A stretch of DNA of 10,291 bases from Myxococcales bacterium (GCA_003159055.1 PMLH01000401.1:1-10291); one strand, 5' to 3'. Numbered from the stretch's first letter, positions 1-6,286 are shown. The notes: a model not told the origin generated them from the letters alone. Made by a program: numbers and translations.

Positions 1-588
1 CCGTTCATTCTCGCCCAACACGACATCAAGCGTTTGCTCGGCTATCACAGCGTCGAGCACGTCGGCATCATCGCGCTTGGGCTGGGCTTCGGTGGCAAGG
101 TCGGAACCTACGGCGCCCTACTGCACGTCATCAACCACGGCGTCACCAAGGCCTTGGTGTTTCTCATCGCCGGCGACGCCATCGGCCGCTACGGCACGCG
201 CGACATGCGCCTGATGAAGGGGTTCATTCACATCGCGCCCATGGCCGCCACGCTTCTACTCATGGGCGCTTTCTCTCTGGCAGGAACGCCGCCCTTCTCA
301 ATTTTTATCAGCGAGCTCATCATCATCAAAGCCGGCCTAGGCACCGCTCACTACGCGATGATCGCGGTCTTCCTGGCCATGGTGGTGATTATCTTCGCGG
401 GCCTGATTCACCACGTCGGACAGATCGCCTTCGGCGAGGCGGACAAAAATGCCGACCACAGTCGAGAAGCGCGGTCGTCGCTGGTTGGGGCGCTGGTGCT
501 TGCGGCGGTCATGGTGCTGCTTGGCGTGACCATGCCCTGGCACCTCGATCGGATCCTGGTTCGCGCGACGGAGACAATCCTTGGCTGA
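1..588 (+). CDS. hyfF: Hydrogenase-4 subunit F-like proton-translocating membrane protein, 5'-truncated
   Basis: C-terminal 195 residues of a complex I antiporter-like (NuoL/M/N, Proton_antipo_M) subunit; the frame is open to base 1, so the start lies outside the window. Such subunits sit in the inner membrane and couple electron transfer in the hydrogenase arm to ion translocation. The conserved helix HVINHGVTKALVF (near 127-165) carries the His and Lys of the antiporter channel. It is followed by a GTRD segment typical of HyfF and by GTPPFSIFISE (near 286-318) with the conserved helix Glu. At least two more hydrophobic helices follow, near 355-410 and 478-535. Family members are about 480-530 residues, so over half is missing. 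The stop overlaps the next gene by 8 bp, which indicates translational coupling. HyfF is preferred over NuoM or NuoN because a hydrogenase large subunit follows directly and the GTRD region matches HyfF better; HycC/HyfB-type subunits are less likely. Confidence 0.85.
   Translation, partial: PFILAQHDIKRLLGYHSVEHVGIIALGLGFGGKVGTYGALLHVINHGVTKALVFLIAGDAIGRYGTRDMRLMKGFIHIAPMAATLLLMGAFSLAGTPPFSIFISELIIIKAGLGTAHYAMIAVFLAMVVIIFAGLIHHVGQIAFGEADKNADHSREARSSLVGALVLAAVMVLLGVTMPWHLDRILVRATETILG
570..573 (+). promoter_or_regulatory. Ribosome binding site GGAG for the hydrogenase large subunit
   Basis: GGAG ends 7 nt before the TTG at 581 and lies inside the 3' end of the upstream subunit gene. It is the main reason for choosing a TTG start that overlaps the upstream stop codon; no in-frame ATG or GTG offers a comparable site nearby. 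Confidence 0.6.
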
Positions 589-2197
589 AGCAACCCTGGA
601 ACACGAGCTGACCGCACGGCTGGCCGACCAGGCTGGGTTCGAGCATGGGCCGCGTCCGCAGGATCTCACCCTGCGACTGCGGCAGGCGGAGGATGTGCCC
701 GGCGCGGTGGCCGAGCTGTGTGCCGCCGGCCTGGGCCTGGCAACCCTGGTAGCGACCGACGAGATTGCAACGGACCGGGATCTGAAAGTCCGCTACGTTT
801 TCGAGCCGACGGCCCGGACCCGAGCCGAAGGCGCCCTGCCCGACTGCTTCGTCACCTTGGTGGCCGCGCTCGACCCGAGCCGGCCCGAGCTGCCGTCGGT
901 TGCGGCACAGGTTCCCGCCGCGAATTGGCACGAGCGTGAGGCCCAGGATCTGTTCGGAATCCGATTCTCTGGGCACCCCGATCCCAGGCCGCTGATCGTT
1001 CACGACGGCTGGCCCAAGAACCTGTTCCCCATGCGCAAGGACTTCGACGCCGCCAAGCGGCCCCCGGTCGAGCCCGCCGAGGAGTTCCCACACTTGGTGG
1101 TCGACGGCGAAGGCGTGCTTGAGGTGCCGGTGGGGCCGATTCACGCCGGCATCATCGAACCCGGCCATTTCCGCTTCAGCACCGTCGGAGAATCGGTACT
1201 GAATTTGGAAGCGCGCCTGTTCTACACCCACCGCGGGTTGGAAAAGCGCATCGAAGGTCTGGCCATCGCCGACGCGTTCTACGTCGCCGAGCGAATGTGT
1301 GGGGTGTGTTCGGTCGCGCACGGGCTCGGCTTTTGCGAAGCGGCTGAGCAGATCGCCGGCATCGACGTGCCGGCACGGGCGCGCGTGTTGCGCACGCTCG
1401 CGCTGGAGTTGGAGCGCCTGTACAACCACGTCGGCGACATCGGCAACATTGCAGCAGGGGCCAGCTATCACTACGGCACATCGGCCGGGGCGCGCATGAA
1501 AGAGGCCCTGCAACAGGTCTGCGAACAGCTGTCCGGCAGTCGCTTTCTGCGCGAGCTGCTGACGCCGGGCGGGGTTCGCCTCGATCTCACGGCCGACTTG
1601 GAGCGCGCGATCACGGCGGTGGCCGCCAAGACCGCCGAATCGCTGGCCAGTCTGATGGAACGCATCGAGAACAACCCCTCGGTGATCGACCGTCTCGACA
1701 CCACCGGCACCTTGCAGGCCCAAGATGCAATCGCCTTGGGGGTGACCGGGGTTGCGGCCCGCGCTTGCGGCATCGACCGCGATGCCCGACGCGATCATCC
1801 GCACGCCGGCTATGGCAAGGACGTGCGTGTTGGCGTGGTGACGGAAGCCGATGGCGACGTGCACGCCCGGCTGAACCTGCGCGCTGCCGAGGCACGCGAA
1901 TCGATTCGGCTTATTCATGCTTTGCTATCCAATGTGCCAGCTGGGCCCTTCGCCACTGCCATGCCCAAGGCGCTGCCAGCGTGGCGGATCGGCCAGTGTG
2001 CCATCGAGTCCCCGCGCGGCGCCGCCATCCACTGGCTGCGCACCGACGCCGAGGGGCGCGTCGACCGCTACCATCTTCGCTCGGCCAGCTATGCCAACTG
2101 GCCCGCGGTTCCGCTGGCCGCCCTGACGTCGATCATTCCGGATTTTCCCATCGTCAACAAGAGCTTCGAGCTCTGCTACGCATGCACCGACCGATGA
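581..2197 (+). CDS. hyfG: Group 4 [NiFe]-hydrogenase large subunit (HycE/HyfG-like, NuoC-NuoD fusion)
   Basis: Catalytic large subunit of a membrane-bound hydrogenase, expected on the cytoplasmic face of the membrane and holding the Ni-Fe site. Residues 1-165 are a NuoC-like 30-kDa domain with the signature NWHEREAQDLFGI at 115-127. Residues about 175-538 are the NuoD-like 49-kDa domain. All four metal-binding cysteines are visible: C240 and C243 (RMCGVC) and C532 and C535 (CYACTDR). The inner segment RACGIDRDARRDHP is also a hydrogenase-type NuoD signature. Length is 538 residues against 569 for the E. coli HycE precursor, and the last residue R538 matches the cleavage Arg of HycE (R537), so no C-terminal extension exists. 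The usual DPC before the final CxxC reads ELC. The retained cysteines exclude a complex I NuoCD. The TTG start is supported by a GGAG site; the next gene starts 19 bp downstream. The direction of the reaction in vivo cannot be read from sequence. Confidence 0.93.
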   Translation: MAEATLEHELTARLADQAGFEHGPRPQDLTLRLRQAEDVPGAVAELCAAGLGLATLVATDEIATDRDLKVRYVFEPTARTRAEGALPDCFVTLVAALDPSRPELPSVAAQVPAANWHEREAQDLFGIRFSGHPDPRPLIVHDGWPKNLFPMRKDFDAAKRPPVEPAEEFPHLVVDGEGVLEVPVGPIHAGIIEPGHFRFSTVGESVLNLEARLFYTHRGLEKRIEGLAIADAFYVAERMCGVCSVAHGLGFCEAAEQIAGIDVPARARVLRTLALELERLYNHVGDIGNIAAGASYHYGTSAGARMKEALQQVCEQLSGSRFLRELLTPGGVRLDLTADLERAITAVAAKTAESLASLMERIENNPSVIDRLDTTGTLQAQDAIALGVTGVAARACGIDRDARRDHPHAGYGKDVRVGVVTEADGDVHARLNLRAAEARESIRLIHALLSNVPAGPFATAMPKALPAWRIGQCAIESPRGAAIHWLRTDAEGRVDRYHLRSASYANWPAVPLAALTSIIPDFPIVNKSFELCYACTDR

Positions 2198-2216
2198 CGA
2201 ACCCCACGGAAACACC

Positions 2217-3020
2217 ATGCTGACCGCCATCTTGAGGAGTCTGCGCACCGGCGTGGTAACCATTCGCTACCCGCACGATCCCGCGCGTCCCCCCGAGCGT
2301 TTTCGCGGCGCCCCCATGGTTCGCGACGGGAGCGTGCTCGACCGGCTGCCGCCGCCATCGGTCTGTCCTTCTGGCGCGATCACCCGCGGCCAAGGTCAAT
2401 CCCGCTATTCCATCGATCTCGGGCGCTGCATCTTCTGTGGCCGCTGCGCCGAGCAGTCCACCGACGGTGCGATTGAGCTCGGCCGCCAGGTCGAGCTGGC
2501 GGCGCGCAAGCGCGAAAGCCTCGTGGTCGAGGTCGAAGCCGATGACAGCGGCCAGGGCGTACGCTTGCCCGTGCCTGCCGCCAGCGAGGTCGCCAAGCAG
2601 ATTCGCCGCACCCTTGGCCGGTCACTCGCCTTGCGCCACCTCGACGCGGGCTCGTGCAATGCCTGCGATTGGGAGCTCACGGCGCTCTTGAACCCGGTCT
2701 ACGACATCCGCCGATTGGGCGTCGATTTCGTCGCATCCCCTCGCCATGCCGACGGCGTGATCGTGACCGGGCCGGTGACCCGCAATTTGGAAACGGCGGT
2801 ACGCAGGACCTTCGAAGCGGTGCCCGATCCACGTGTTGTCATCGCGGTTGGAGCCTGCGCAACCTCCGGAGGCATCGTCGGGCGCAGCTACGCCAGTGCG
2901 GGCGGGGTGGCCGAGGTCCTGCCGGTGGACGTGTTCATCCCCGGCTGCCCCCCGCGCCCGGAAGCGATCATCTTCGGAATTCTGCTCGCCGTCGGCCGAA
3001 TCGCCGAGCGACGCGCGTAA
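2217..3020 (+). CDS. Fused ferredoxin (HyfH/HycF-like) plus hydrogenase small subunit (HyfI/HycG, NuoB-like)
   Basis: Electron-transfer subunit expected to dock on the large subunit. Residues 1-95 form a HyfH/HycF-like 4Fe-4S domain: C50 in a CPSGAI motif and C71, C74, C77 in CIFCGRC. Residues about 135-267 are a NuoB-like small subunit with the proximal-cluster ligands C147, C150 (SCNAC), C214 (GAC) and C244 (PGCPP), and the SPRHAD segment typical of HycG. Two-cluster ferredoxins of this family carry C1-C3 plus C8 for one cluster and C4 plus C5-C7 for the other. Here C1-C3 are absent (LDRLPPPSVCP instead) and C8 is Ser81, so a single complete cluster remains. The small subunit alone usually has about 160-255 residues. 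The ATG lies 19 bp after the large-subunit stop with only a weak CGGA upstream, so translation probably depends on the operon. The next gene is unrelated. The identity of both halves is clear; the cluster count is an inference from the cysteine pattern. Confidence 0.92.
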   Translation: MLTAILRSLRTGVVTIRYPHDPARPPERFRGAPMVRDGSVLDRLPPPSVCPSGAITRGQGQSRYSIDLGRCIFCGRCAEQSTDGAIELGRQVELAARKRESLVVEVEADDSGQGVRLPVPAASEVAKQIRRTLGRSLALRHLDAGSCNACDWELTALLNPVYDIRRLGVDFVASPRHADGVIVTGPVTRNLETAVRRTFEAVPDPRVVIAVGACATSGGIVGRSYASAGGVAEVLPVDVFIPGCPPRPEAIIFGILLAVGRIAERRA

Positions 3021-3030
3021 GCATAGGGCC

Positions 3031-3040
3031 TGCTATAGCT
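3031..3040 (+). promoter_or_regulatory. Extended -10 promoter for the phosphatase gene, near-leaderless
   Basis: TGCTATAGCT contains TG, one spacer base, then TATAGC, an extended -10 element in a 27-bp gap. Initiation about 7 nt downstream would place the transcript start at about 3046, next to the ATG at 3048. No Shine-Dalgarno sequence and no convincing -35 are seen. This separates the phosphatase from the hydrogenase operon transcriptionally. Confidence 0.4.
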
Positions 3041-3047
3041 ACTCGCC

Positions 3048-3848
3048 ATGTCCACACCTGAAACGTCTCTCTCTGAAGAGCTTGCGGTCGCGGGGGAGGC
3101 AGCGTCCGAAGCTTCCGCCATTCTGCTCGAGGGCTGGGGCAAACGCCCCGCGTTTCGCTTCAAGTCGAGCGAGACGGATCTGGTCACCGAATTCGACAAG
3201 AAAGTCGAAGCGCTCGTCATCCGCAAGTTGGCCGCGGCTTTTCCCGACGATGCCATTGTCGGCGAGGAAGGGGGCGGACAGCCCGGACGGTCCGGGCGCG
3301 CCTGGCACGTCGACCCTCTCGACGGAACCACGAACTTCACCCACGGCCTTCCTGTCTTCGGCACCTCCATCGGACTTTGGGCCAATGACCAGCCGATCGC
3401 GGGCGTGGTCACGGCCCCGGCCCTGGGGTGGACCTTTCGCGGCGGCCGCGGACTGGGGGCGTTCCTTGGCGACAAGCCAATGCACGTTTCTGATGTAGCG
3501 GCGCTGTCACGGTCCTTGCTGGTCACCGGATTTCCGTACCTGCGCAACGCCCCGCACGACAACTTGGACGAATTTGCCGCCTTCATGCGCGCCTCGCAAG
3601 GGGTTCGCCGTCTGGGCTCCGCTGGACTCGATCTGTGTTTCGTCGCTTGCGGCTGGCTCGATGGATTCTGGGAACGCCACATCAAGTCGTGGGATCTCGT
3701 CGCCGGTGCCGCAATCGTCCTTGCCGCCGGAGGGCAAGTGAGCGATCCCGCCGGCGGCCCGTTCGTCGCAGAAACCGGCAGCATTCTCGCCAGCAACGGC
3801 CAGATCCACCAAGCGATGCTCGACGAGCTGCGCCGGCTGACCAAGTAG
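3048..3848 (+). CDS. Inositol monophosphatase family protein (SuhB/HisN-like)
   Basis: A 266-residue cytoplasmic Mg2+-dependent phosphatase that removes phosphate from small sugar-type phosphate esters. All family motifs are visible: KSSETDLVTEFD at 39-50, GEE at 72-74, DPLDGTTNF at 89-97 and WDLVAGAAI at 215-223. The metal ligands known from human IMPA1 map to E73, D89, D92 and D216. Length fits the family (about 260-280 residues). The acidic residue often found in the terminal EAGG motif is Ala (LAAGG). The substrate cannot be fixed by sequence alone: inositol-1-phosphate, histidinol phosphate and 3'-phosphoadenosine 5'-phosphate enzymes share these motifs. The ATG at 3048 has no Shine-Dalgarno but sits just after an extended -10, which fits a leaderless message. 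No his or inositol genes are adjacent, and it is probably not part of the hydrogenase operon. Confidence 0.9.
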   Translation: MSTPETSLSEELAVAGEAASEASAILLEGWGKRPAFRFKSSETDLVTEFDKKVEALVIRKLAAAFPDDAIVGEEGGGQPGRSGRAWHVDPLDGTTNFTHGLPVFGTSIGLWANDQPIAGVVTAPALGWTFRGGRGLGAFLGDKPMHVSDVAALSRSLLVTGFPYLRNAPHDNLDEFAAFMRASQGVRRLGSAGLDLCFVACGWLDGFWERHIKSWDLVAGAAIVLAAGGQVSDPAGGPFVAETGSILASNGQIHQAMLDELRRLTK

Positions 3849-3878
3849 AGTAGCCGGCCGGAAACAGTGCGTTTTTTT
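3832..3878 (+). terminator. Possible terminator after the phosphatase gene
   Basis: A 7-bp stem (GCCGGCT at 3832-3838, AGCCGGC at 3852-3858, 13-nt loop) straddles the stop codon. It is followed 13 nt later by seven T residues at 3872-3878, the only long T run in this GC-rich gap. The stem-to-T-run distance is too long for a classical intrinsic terminator, and the T run may instead belong to the -35 area of the kinase promoter. Confidence 0.25.
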
Positions 3879-3904
3879 GGCGGATGGCCCGCGCGGACTA
3901 CAAT
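3877..3904 (+). promoter_or_regulatory. Sigma-70-like promoter of the Ser/Thr kinase gene
   Basis: TTGGCG at 3877-3882 and TACAAT at 3899-3904 are separated by 16 bp; the -10 box differs from the consensus at one position. Predicted transcription starts near 3911. This argues against the in-frame GTG at 3867 and ATG at 3903 as starts, since both lie upstream of that point, and favours ATG 3924 or 3930. Confidence 0.45.
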
Positions 3905-3929
3905 GCATCCGCAGTTCTCGCGGATGATC

Positions 3930-5426
3930 ATGAGTCACTGTGCGGCGCAAGCGTTCGATACTGTCGATGGGACCACCAGGCCCCAGCCCCAGGCGTCGGG
4001 CCTGATCGGGACCACGCTGGACGGCGCGTACCGTATCACCCGCCTCATCGCCGAAGGCGGCATGAGCGCGGTGTACGAAGCGGTCCAGCTGCGCTTGAAC
4101 CAGCGCGTGGCGGTGAAAGTCATGGCCCGCGAGTTGGCTTCGAACCAGGAAGCGCTGGCCCGCTTTCGCCGAGAGGCCGAGATTGCTTCGCACCTGCGGC
4201 ATCCCCACTTGGTCACCGTGATGGATTTCGGTACGGCGCCCGACGGCCAGCCCTACCTGGTGATGGAGCACCTCGAAGGCATCGACCTCGACCATCGTAT
4301 CCGCCAACTCGGCAGATTGCCCTTGCCGACCGTGGTGAACATCACCAAGCAGGTCGCCTCGGCCTTGGGCGCCGCGCATGACCAAGGTATCGTTCACCGC
4401 GACCTTAAGCCGGCGAACGTGTTCCTGGTCGAGCTCCCAGGCGAACCGGACTTCGTGAAGATTCTGGACTTCGGCATTTCGAAGGTACGAGCCGCGACGA
4501 CTCAGCTCACGAAAGCGTCGGCGATCATCGGCACGCCCAACTACATGTCGCCGGAGCAGGCCACCGGCATGCTCGACGAGATCGATCATCGCACCGACCA
4601 GTGGGCCGTCGCCTGTATCGTGTGGGAGATGCTGTCGGGGCGGCCCCCCTTCGCGAGCGACGACATGTCCGCAGTGTTCTATCAGGTCATCCACCTCGAC
4701 CCGCAGCCGCTTGGCAACCGAACCCCGGACCTGCCCCCCGGCGTGGACGCCGTCCTGCGCAGGGCCTTGTCGAAGAGAGTGACGGACAGATTCCCATCGG
4801 TGGGGGATTTCGCCAACGCCTTGACGAGCGCGGCGTCCGAGCGCCCATCCGAGGCGGTGCCAGCAGCGGATGGCACGGCTTGTGTCGAGCGACGTCAGAC
4901 TCGGCAAGAACGCCGGCGATTGAATCCGCCCCTCTCCTTCGCTCGCACCACCGGCACCGACGAGGTCGAGTCTGCGCCCAGCGTCTCGTTCTGGCGAAGA
5001 GTCAAGCCGGTCCACACCCTGTCGGCGCTGTTGCTCGTTCTTGTGGCCGCAATTCTGGTACCGCTGCGATGGAACCAATCCGCGAAAGCCGCTGCGCTGC
5101 CCGTGGCGGCCGCACCGAACGTCGCCACGTCCGCAAAGGCAGCGCCACCCGTCGTAGCGGCCGCCCCAATACCCCAGCCGCCCGCGCCGGAGGTTCCTGT
5201 TCCAGCCACCCGTGAATCAAGGTCCAAGAGGACGACCTTCGACGGCGCGGCCACGCCCCATCGTCGACCGATCAAGAACCTTCCAGCAAAGGCCAGACGA
5301 CAAGTCGATGATTCGCAAGTCGCCGATTCGATCGACCCCTTCGCTCCGCCCCGCCCGACGAGCAATCACAGGCCACCAAGAGCGGCGAAAGCCGACACCG
5401 ATTTCGTCGACCCGTTCGGCCCCTGA
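3930..5426 (+). CDS. Membrane-anchored serine/threonine protein kinase (Pkn/Hanks type)
   Basis: A 498-residue kinase (from ATG 3930) with a cytoplasmic catalytic domain at about residues 34-300, one transmembrane helix at about 361-380 and a tail of about 115 residues predicted to be outside the membrane. Kinase motifs are intact: Gly-rich loop IAEGGMSAVYEA, VAVKV with Lys63, HRDLKPAN with catalytic Asp158, DFGIS with Asp180, GTPNYMSPEQ in the activation segment and the DQWAVACIVWEML helix. It phosphorylates Ser/Thr on unidentified proteins. The tail is Ala/Pro/Lys-rich, has no PASTA or other known sensor domain, and carries two DPF(A/G)P motifs, the second at the very C-terminus. The start is uncertain: GTG 3867, ATG 3903, ATG 3924 and ATG 3930 share the frame. 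3930 is chosen because it follows the predicted transcript start and a weak CGGA; 3924 is equally possible. The stop is 7 bp from the stop of the converging lipoprotein gene. Confidence 0.92.
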   Translation: MSHCAAQAFDTVDGTTRPQPQASGLIGTTLDGAYRITRLIAEGGMSAVYEAVQLRLNQRVAVKVMARELASNQEALARFRREAEIASHLRHPHLVTVMDFGTAPDGQPYLVMEHLEGIDLDHRIRQLGRLPLPTVVNITKQVASALGAAHDQGIVHRDLKPANVFLVELPGEPDFVKILDFGISKVRAATTQLTKASAIIGTPNYMSPEQATGMLDEIDHRTDQWAVACIVWEMLSGRPPFASDDMSAVFYQVIHLDPQPLGNRTPDLPPGVDAVLRRALSKRVTDRFPSVGDFANALTSAASERPSEAVPAADGTACVERRQTRQERRRLNPPLSFARTTGTDEVESAPSVSFWRRVKPVHTLSALLLVLVAAILVPLRWNQSAKAAALPVAAAPNVATSAKAAPPVVAAAPIPQPPAPEVPVPATRESRSKRTTFDGAATPHRRPIKNLPAKARRQVDDSQVADSIDPFAPPRPTSNHRPPRAAKADTDFVDPFGP

Positions 5427-5433
5427 GTTCCGA

Positions 5434-6168
5434 CTACATGCAGGCAATCGAAGGGACGGCGGCCGACGTGCGCGCGCAGGTCTTCGGACTGCAGGTCTCA
5501 TAAAGCGTAACTTGGCCGTCGGTGCACTGGACAATTGCGCCCAGATCCGTGGAACATAAGACGCCGCCGGCGCTGAAATCGCACATGTCCCCCATTGTAT
5601 AGCCACAATTGGCGCACCATGTTCCGGAACAGCTAGTGCCGTCGCCGATGGGAAGATTCTGGCACGCCGAAGGGGCGCAATGCACGGCCGTGGCCCAGCT
5701 TCCCTTGCTGCATCGGAGAACGGTCGTCTGGTCGAAACTGCAGCTCTGCGCCCCTTCGGTGACGCAAGGCAGGTCGGTCGCGGCAAAGTAGGTGCCGTCG
5801 CCAGAAGCGCCGCTGCCACTGCCGCCGCACCTGACTTGATCGTGGCCTTGGATGTTGGCGCAGGCCTCAAGCCCCGGACACTGAAAGACCTTTGAGAATA
5901 TCGCCCCGCTGCACAACAGAACGGCGTTGGACGCTCTGCCAGTCACGTCCAGACCACACCTCAGAGTGTTCGCCGTCGCACATGTCCCGCCTTCCTGGCT
6001 CACGCCCGCGGGAGTTCCTGAATCAATTGTCCCCGAACCACCGCCGCCGCCGTTTCCACTTTGACCGGCAGAACTCTGGGCTGCAGTCGGGCTGCACGAA
6101 CACACGGCCACCGCAAAACCCGCGATGGCGTAAGCCAGGCAAGCAAGTCGCTGTCGATTCGTGCGCAT
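5434..6168 (-). CDS. Cysteine-rich exported (probably lipo-) protein with three six-Cys repeats
   Basis: A 244-residue protein of no recognised family. Residues 1-25 look like an export signal: basic N-terminus, hydrophobic AYAIAGFAVAV, then VCSC, which could serve as a lipobox with Cys25 as the lipidated residue. Residues 26-60 are a Ser/Gly-rich flexible linker. Three repeats follow, each with six cysteines at nearly constant spacing: C63, 71, 86, 97, 103, 114; C135, 143, 153, 164, 169, 180; and C196, 205, 215, 226, 231, 243. The even count and the export signal suggest three disulfide-bonded modules in the periplasm or on the cell surface (inference). Repeat 2 is followed by an extra CxxC pair (C185, C188). 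The ATG is supported by GGAG 8 nt upstream. Base composition looks less GC-rich than the neighbours. It is divergent from the parvulin lipoprotein gene and convergent with the kinase. Function unknown. Confidence 0.82.
   Translation of the reverse strand: MRTNRQRLACLAYAIAGFAVAVCSCSPTAAQSSAGQSGNGGGGGSGTIDSGTPAGVSQEGGTCATANTLRCGLDVTGRASNAVLLCSGAIFSKVFQCPGLEACANIQGHDQVRCGGSGSGASGDGTYFAATDLPCVTEGAQSCSFDQTTVLRCSKGSWATAVHCAPSACQNLPIGDGTSCSGTWCANCGYTMGDMCDFSAGGVLCSTDLGAIVQCTDGQVTLYETCSPKTCARTSAAVPSIACM
5440..5982 (-). repeat. Three degenerate six-cysteine repeats within the exported protein
   Basis: Repeat 1 is encoded by 5827-5982, repeat 2 by 5629-5766 and repeat 3 by 5440-5583. Distances between successive cysteines are 8-15-11-6-11, 8-10-11-5-11 and 9-10-11-5-12 residues. 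Besides the cysteines, a hydrophobic (V/I)(L/V)xC step before the third Cys and a P-x(1-3)-C step between the fourth and fifth recur. DNA identity between copies is low, so this is an old internal duplication and not a recent tandem repeat. Confidence 0.75.
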
Positions 6169-6176
6169 TTTGATGA

Positions 6177-6180
6177 CTCC
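6177..6180 (-). promoter_or_regulatory. Ribosome binding site GGAG of the Cys-rich protein gene
   Basis: On the minus strand GGAG is followed by 8 nt and then the ATG at 6168-6166. This fixes the start and contrasts with the plus-strand partner gene, which has no such site. Confidence 0.55.
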
Positions 6181-6198
6181 ATCCGGGTGACAGGATCA

Positions 6199-6207
6199 AG
6201 GGTAGCA
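6199..6207 (-). promoter_or_regulatory. Possible extended -10 of the Cys-rich protein gene
   Basis: On the minus strand TGCTACCCT (TG, one base, TACCCT) lies about 30 bp before the ATG, which leaves room for a short leader with the GGAG site. No clear -35 is seen. Support is the motif and its position only. Confidence 0.25.
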
Positions 6208-6277
6208 TGGGCATCCGCCCGGCGTTGGTACCGATTGGGCTGAAGCACACCGGACGATGGTGCGCACCACGCGGACG

Positions 6278-6286
6278 TGCGATAGT
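6278..6286 (+). promoter_or_regulatory. Extended -10 promoter of the parvulin lipoprotein gene
   Basis: TGCGATAGT (TG, one base, GATAGT) lies 11 bp before the ATG at 6298, so the transcript would begin only about 5 nt before the start codon. No Shine-Dalgarno is present in the intervening GCCGCCACC. The arrangement resembles the one before the phosphatase gene at 3031-3048. Confidence 0.38.

Noticed and set aside
509..1918. Long minus-strand open frame (469 codons) opposite the hydrogenase large subunit
   Set aside because: It is an antisense shadow of a gene with unmistakable hydrogenase motifs; its translation shows no domain, and long antisense frames are expected at this GC content.
2195..2197. 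TGA after CYACTDR as a selenocysteine or readthrough codon
   Set aside because: All Ni-Fe cysteines are already encoded, the reading frame beyond has no HycE-like extension, and the next gene starts 19 bp later.
1..3020. Interpretation as respiratory complex I (nuo) genes
   Set aside because: The NuoD-like subunit retains all four Ni-Fe cysteines and a HycE-type terminus, which complex I NuoD lacks; the small subunit also resembles HycG.
3021..3848. Phosphatase as the last gene of the hydrogenase operon
   Set aside because: A promoter-like extended -10 lies in the 27-bp gap, there is no Shine-Dalgarno coupling, and the enzyme has no known hydrogenase role.
3867..3929. Upstream kinase starts GTG 3867 and ATG 3903
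   Set aside because: Both lie upstream of or within the TACAAT box, have no Shine-Dalgarno, and would add residues unrelated to the kinase domain.
5476..5498. Direct repeat GCAGGTCT, two copies 15 bp apart
   Set aside because: It results from two similar Thr-Cys codon contexts in the third Cys repeat (ETCSPKTC) and is not an independent element.
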